This document shows positions 6,288 to 7,899 of a stretch of DNA of 7,899 nucleotides, in pieces; position 1 is the stretch's first letter; every line of letters starts with the position of its first letter. The stretch comes from Parvibaculum sp049671045. GTDB lineage: Bacteria; Pseudomonadota; Alphaproteobacteria; Parvibaculales; Parvibaculaceae. Made by a program: the position numbers and the translations under genes. The stretch lies in the NCBI RefSeq assembly GCF_049671045.1, contig NZ_JBATUH010000098.1, forward strand, positions 1 to 7,899. Direction: 5' to 3'. Below the pieces are notes generated by a model. It saw only the letters and a program-made list of their open reading frames with translations. It made no database searches and was not told the origin of the DNA.

Positions 6288-7151
6288 TCAGCGCTCCACC
6301 ACCTTGCGATAGAGGTGCCAGGTGGCATGCCCGAGCACCGGGATGACCACCGCGAGCCCCAGAAAGAGCGGGATCGATCCGATCGCGAGCCCGCCCGCGA
6401 CGACGAGGCCCCACACGGCCATCGGCCCGGGGTTCATGGCGATGGCGCGGATCGAGGTGCGGATCGCCGTATCGAGGCCGACATCGCGGTCGATCAGCAA
6501 AGGAAACGACACGATGCTGATGGCCATGGCGAAGAGCGCGAAGAGAAAGCCCACGCCGCAGCCCACAACGATCATCATCCAGCCGGGCCTCGTTGCGAAG
6601 ATGTCGCGGATGAAGGAGGAAACCGAGCCGGGCGATTCAGGCCCGAGCGTCCAGTGATAGATGAGCCAGGCCGCAACGAGCCAGAGCAGGAAGGTCACCA
6701 CCAGCGCGAGGCCGAGAACGACCATCCCGGCGAATGCGGGCAGGCGCACCACGTCGAAGGCGTTCGTCCAGGAAACGGAAAGCCCCTGCTCGCGCCGCCG
6801 GCTCATCTCGTAAAGGCCGATCGCGGCGAAGGGCCCGACCAGTGCGAAGCCCGATGCGAGCGGAAAGAGCAGCGGCAGCATGTCGCTGCCGAACATGAAC
6901 CGCGCGAGAACGAGGCCGACCACGGGATAGAAGACGCAGAGAAAGATGACATCGGTCCGGTAGGCGCCGAAATCGTCGAGACCTTTCGCCAGCGCATCGC
7001 CAATGTCCCGAACGCTGATCCGGCGGATCGCCGGGGCGGGCGAATGCATGGTCTCCTGAATGTGATGGAGCGAGGGGCCCGCCGCGCCCAGCGCGAGCGC
7101 CATATTGTTGAGCTGCGCCCAGCTCCACTCGATGGGGTTCCTGATGGCCAT
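6288..7151 (-). CDS. DUF2189 integral membrane protein
   Basis: This 287-residue polytopic membrane protein of the DUF2189 family has no established function. A polar N-terminal segment (1-66) contains IRRISVRDIGDALAKGLDDF (42-61), the usual opening of the family, followed by hydrophobic stretches near 67-86, 92-114, 138-167, 192-219 and 244-275. Other family marks are the FPLLIDRDVGLDTAIRTSIRA segment (216-236) and the C-terminal PVLGHATWHLYRKVV (271-285). Length is typical. The ATG at 7151 has a textbook GGAGGT six bases upstream (complement of 7158-7163), so the start is secure. It precedes the NRAMP gene on the same strand with a 117-base gap that contains a GC-rich hairpin, so co-transcription is possible but not implied. 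A TATAGT (7261-7256, minus) inside a dyad is the best -10 candidate upstream. Some relatives are annotated loosely as cytochrome-oxidase-linked membrane proteins, which the sequence does not confirm. Confidence 0.9.
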   Translation of the reverse strand: MAIRNPIEWSWAQLNNMALALGAAGPSLHHIQETMHSPAPAIRRISVRDIGDALAKGLDDFGAYRTDVIFLCVFYPVVGLVLARFMFGSDMLPLLFPLASGFALVGPFAAIGLYEMSRRREQGLSVSWTNAFDVVRLPAFAGMVVLGLALVVTFLLWLVAAWLIYHWTLGPESPGSVSSFIRDIFATRPGWMMIVVGCGVGFLFALFAMAISIVSFPLLIDRDVGLDTAIRTSIRAIAMNPGPMAVWGLVVAGGLAIGSIPLFLGLAVVIPVLGHATWHLYRKVVER

Positions 7152-7246
7152 GTCCGCACCTCCCGAACCGATGGTTCAAGGGCCGGGGGACTGCTCATGC
7201 CCGGGCGCCGATCGCGCCGCCAGTCACGAGAGACCCGCGACCTTCC

Positions 7247-7265
7247 GAGGTAAGAACTATACCTC
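7247..7265. repeat. 19-base dyad GAGGTA-N7-TACCTC upstream of DUF2189
   Basis: GAGGTA (7247-7252) and TACCTC (7260-7265) form a perfect 6-base inverted repeat with a 7-base centre. On the minus strand the right arm runs into TATAGT, a five-of-six match to a -10 element for DUF2189, about 105 bases before its start. The overlap would suit an operator. No good -35 is seen at 16-18 bases, so the promoter role is uncertain. Confidence 0.35.
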
Positions 7266-7289
7266 AGATGGCGCCTCGCGTCTCGGCGG

Positions 7290-7322
7290 TTGACTCAAAT
7301 GTTCTCTTTATGTTCCTATTCT
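7290..7322 (+). promoter_or_regulatory. Probable promoter of the Y-family polymerase gene
   Basis: TTGACT at 7290-7295 is a strong -35 match. The -10 is less clear: TATTCT (7317-7322) is the best hexamer but sits 21 bases away, and hexamers at 17-18 bases match poorly. The region is AT-rich relative to its surroundings and contains the LexA box between the two elements, the usual arrangement for SOS repression. Confidence 0.4.
7301..7315 (+). promoter_or_regulatory. LexA (SOS) box, GTTC-N7-GTTC
   Basis: The sequence GTTCTCTTTATGTTC is an exact match to the alphaproteobacterial LexA direct repeat GTTC-N7-GTTC. It lies just after a TTGACT -35 hexamer and 34 bases before the ATG of a translesion-type DNA polymerase, which is where an SOS operator would be expected. 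Binding by LexA is inferred; the motif and its placement are directly visible. Confidence 0.82.
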
Positions 7323-7349
7323 ATCTGACTTCAAGCTGAGTATGCAGTG

Positions 7350-7899
7350 ATGCGTCAACCCACGGAACCTGAACGCCTTTATCTGGATTTCGACGGTTTT
7401 TTCGCATCCGTTGAACAACAGGCCCGGCCCGGTCTGCGCGGTCGTCCTGTAGGGGTCGTGCCGTTTGCCGATGCCGAGCACACCTGCGTCATAGCCTGTT
7501 CACGCGAAGCAAAGCTTCGTGGTGTCAGGAATGTCATGCCACTCGACGAGGCACGAAACCTGTGCCCCGACATTGTTTTCGTGCCGCAATCGCCCGATTT
7601 GTACCGCCGGGCTCACAACGCGTTGCTTTCCGAAATTCAAGCCATAATCCCCATTGATGCCGTCAAGAGCATTGATGAGATAACATGCCGCCTCGACCTT
7701 TCGTCACGGGGCGATCCGCTGACGCTCGGACACAAGATCAAGGAGCGGTTACGGGACAATATTGGACCGTACATCACCTGCTCGATCGGCTTTGCCGCCA
7801 ATCGTCAATTGGCAAAGATGGCCTGCAAGGCAGGCAAGAAATCTCCGGGCCGCTATGGCGACGGGCTCATCGTCTGGCATCCACGCGACATGCCTGCTC
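7350..7899 (+). CDS. Y-family (DinB/ImpB-like) DNA polymerase, 3' end beyond window
   Basis: The first 183 residues of a translesion DNA polymerase are present and the frame is open to the window end. The palm and fingers motifs are intact: LDFDGFFASVE (12-22) with catalytic Asp13 and steric-gate Phe18, VIACSREAKLRGV (47-59), NVMPLDEARNLCPD (61-74), SIDE (107-110) with the second catalytic pair Asp109-Glu110, and CSIGFAANRQLAKMACK (144-160). Retained acids argue for an active enzyme and against ImuB-type pseudo-polymerases. The wording DFDGFFASVEQQARP and GDGLIVWHPRDMP recalls the subgroup often misannotated as 'type VI secretion protein ImpB'; it is a replication enzyme, not secretion. A LexA box upstream indicates DNA-damage control. 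The Shine-Dalgarno is weak, and a GTG directly before the ATG (7347) could also serve as start. Base composition is less GC-rich than the neighbouring genes. Confidence 0.88.
   Translation, partial: MRQPTEPERLYLDFDGFFASVEQQARPGLRGRPVGVVPFADAEHTCVIACSREAKLRGVRNVMPLDEARNLCPDIVFVPQSPDLYRRAHNALLSEIQAIIPIDAVKSIDEITCRLDLSSRGDPLTLGHKIKERLRDNIGPYITCSIGFAANRQLAKMACKAGKKSPGRYGDGLIVWHPRDMPA

Noticed and set aside
6315..7253. Long plus-strand open frame opposite the DUF2189 gene
   Set aside because: The charged, repetitive composition is a shadow of the antisense membrane protein; the minus strand has the DUF2189 signature and a textbook ribosome binding site.
1..7899. tRNA, rRNA, CRISPR array, insertion sequence or toxin-antitoxin pair
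   Set aside because: No cloverleaf-like segments, regularly spaced repeats, transposase motifs or paired small frames with convincing start signals were seen on either strand.

Overview
The window is a GC-rich, densely packed bacterial stretch, most likely chromosomal DNA of an alphaproteobacterium. Three things point there. One gene encodes a CHCC zinc-finger protein of the NDUFS6 type, which in bacteria is chiefly alphaproteobacterial. A perfect GTTC-N7-GTTC box, the alphaproteobacterial LexA site, precedes the last gene. Codon use is strongly G/C-biased throughout, except at the right end. Genus cannot be fixed from this sequence alone.

Layout. At the left edge (1-30, minus) are the first ten codons of a gene that resembles the start of an alpha/beta hydrolase. 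It diverges from an M20 amidohydrolase of the AbgB/ACY1L2 type (132-1394, plus). Convergent to that, with a 6-base gap, lie two tandem paralogous sugar/cation-symporter-type MFS transporters on the minus strand (1401-2816 and 3079-4443), separated by 262 bases without a convincing gene. The CHCC zinc-finger gene (4629-4877, plus) diverges from them. It meets, again with a 6-base gap, a divergent NRAMP-family transporter on the minus strand (4884-6170). Upstream of the NRAMP gene on the same strand is a DUF2189 membrane protein (6288-7151). A divergent intergenic region (7152-7349) with a dyad and a LexA box leads into a Y-family DNA polymerase (7350 onward, plus) that is cut by the window end.

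How the genes relate. There is no long operon. The two MFS genes were probably made by tandem duplication. The M20 enzyme and the transporters sit tail to tail, so a shared pathway is only a guess. The zinc-finger gene belongs to respiratory complex I biology. The NRAMP homologue lacks the usual Asn and Met metal ligands, so its cargo may not be Mn or Fe. The right-end polymerase is very probably damage-inducible and sits in DNA of visibly lower GC, which may mark acquired DNA. No RNA gene, insertion sequence, CRISPR array or novel multi-gene defence system was found. The best leads are the SOS-controlled polymerase and the atypical NRAMP.
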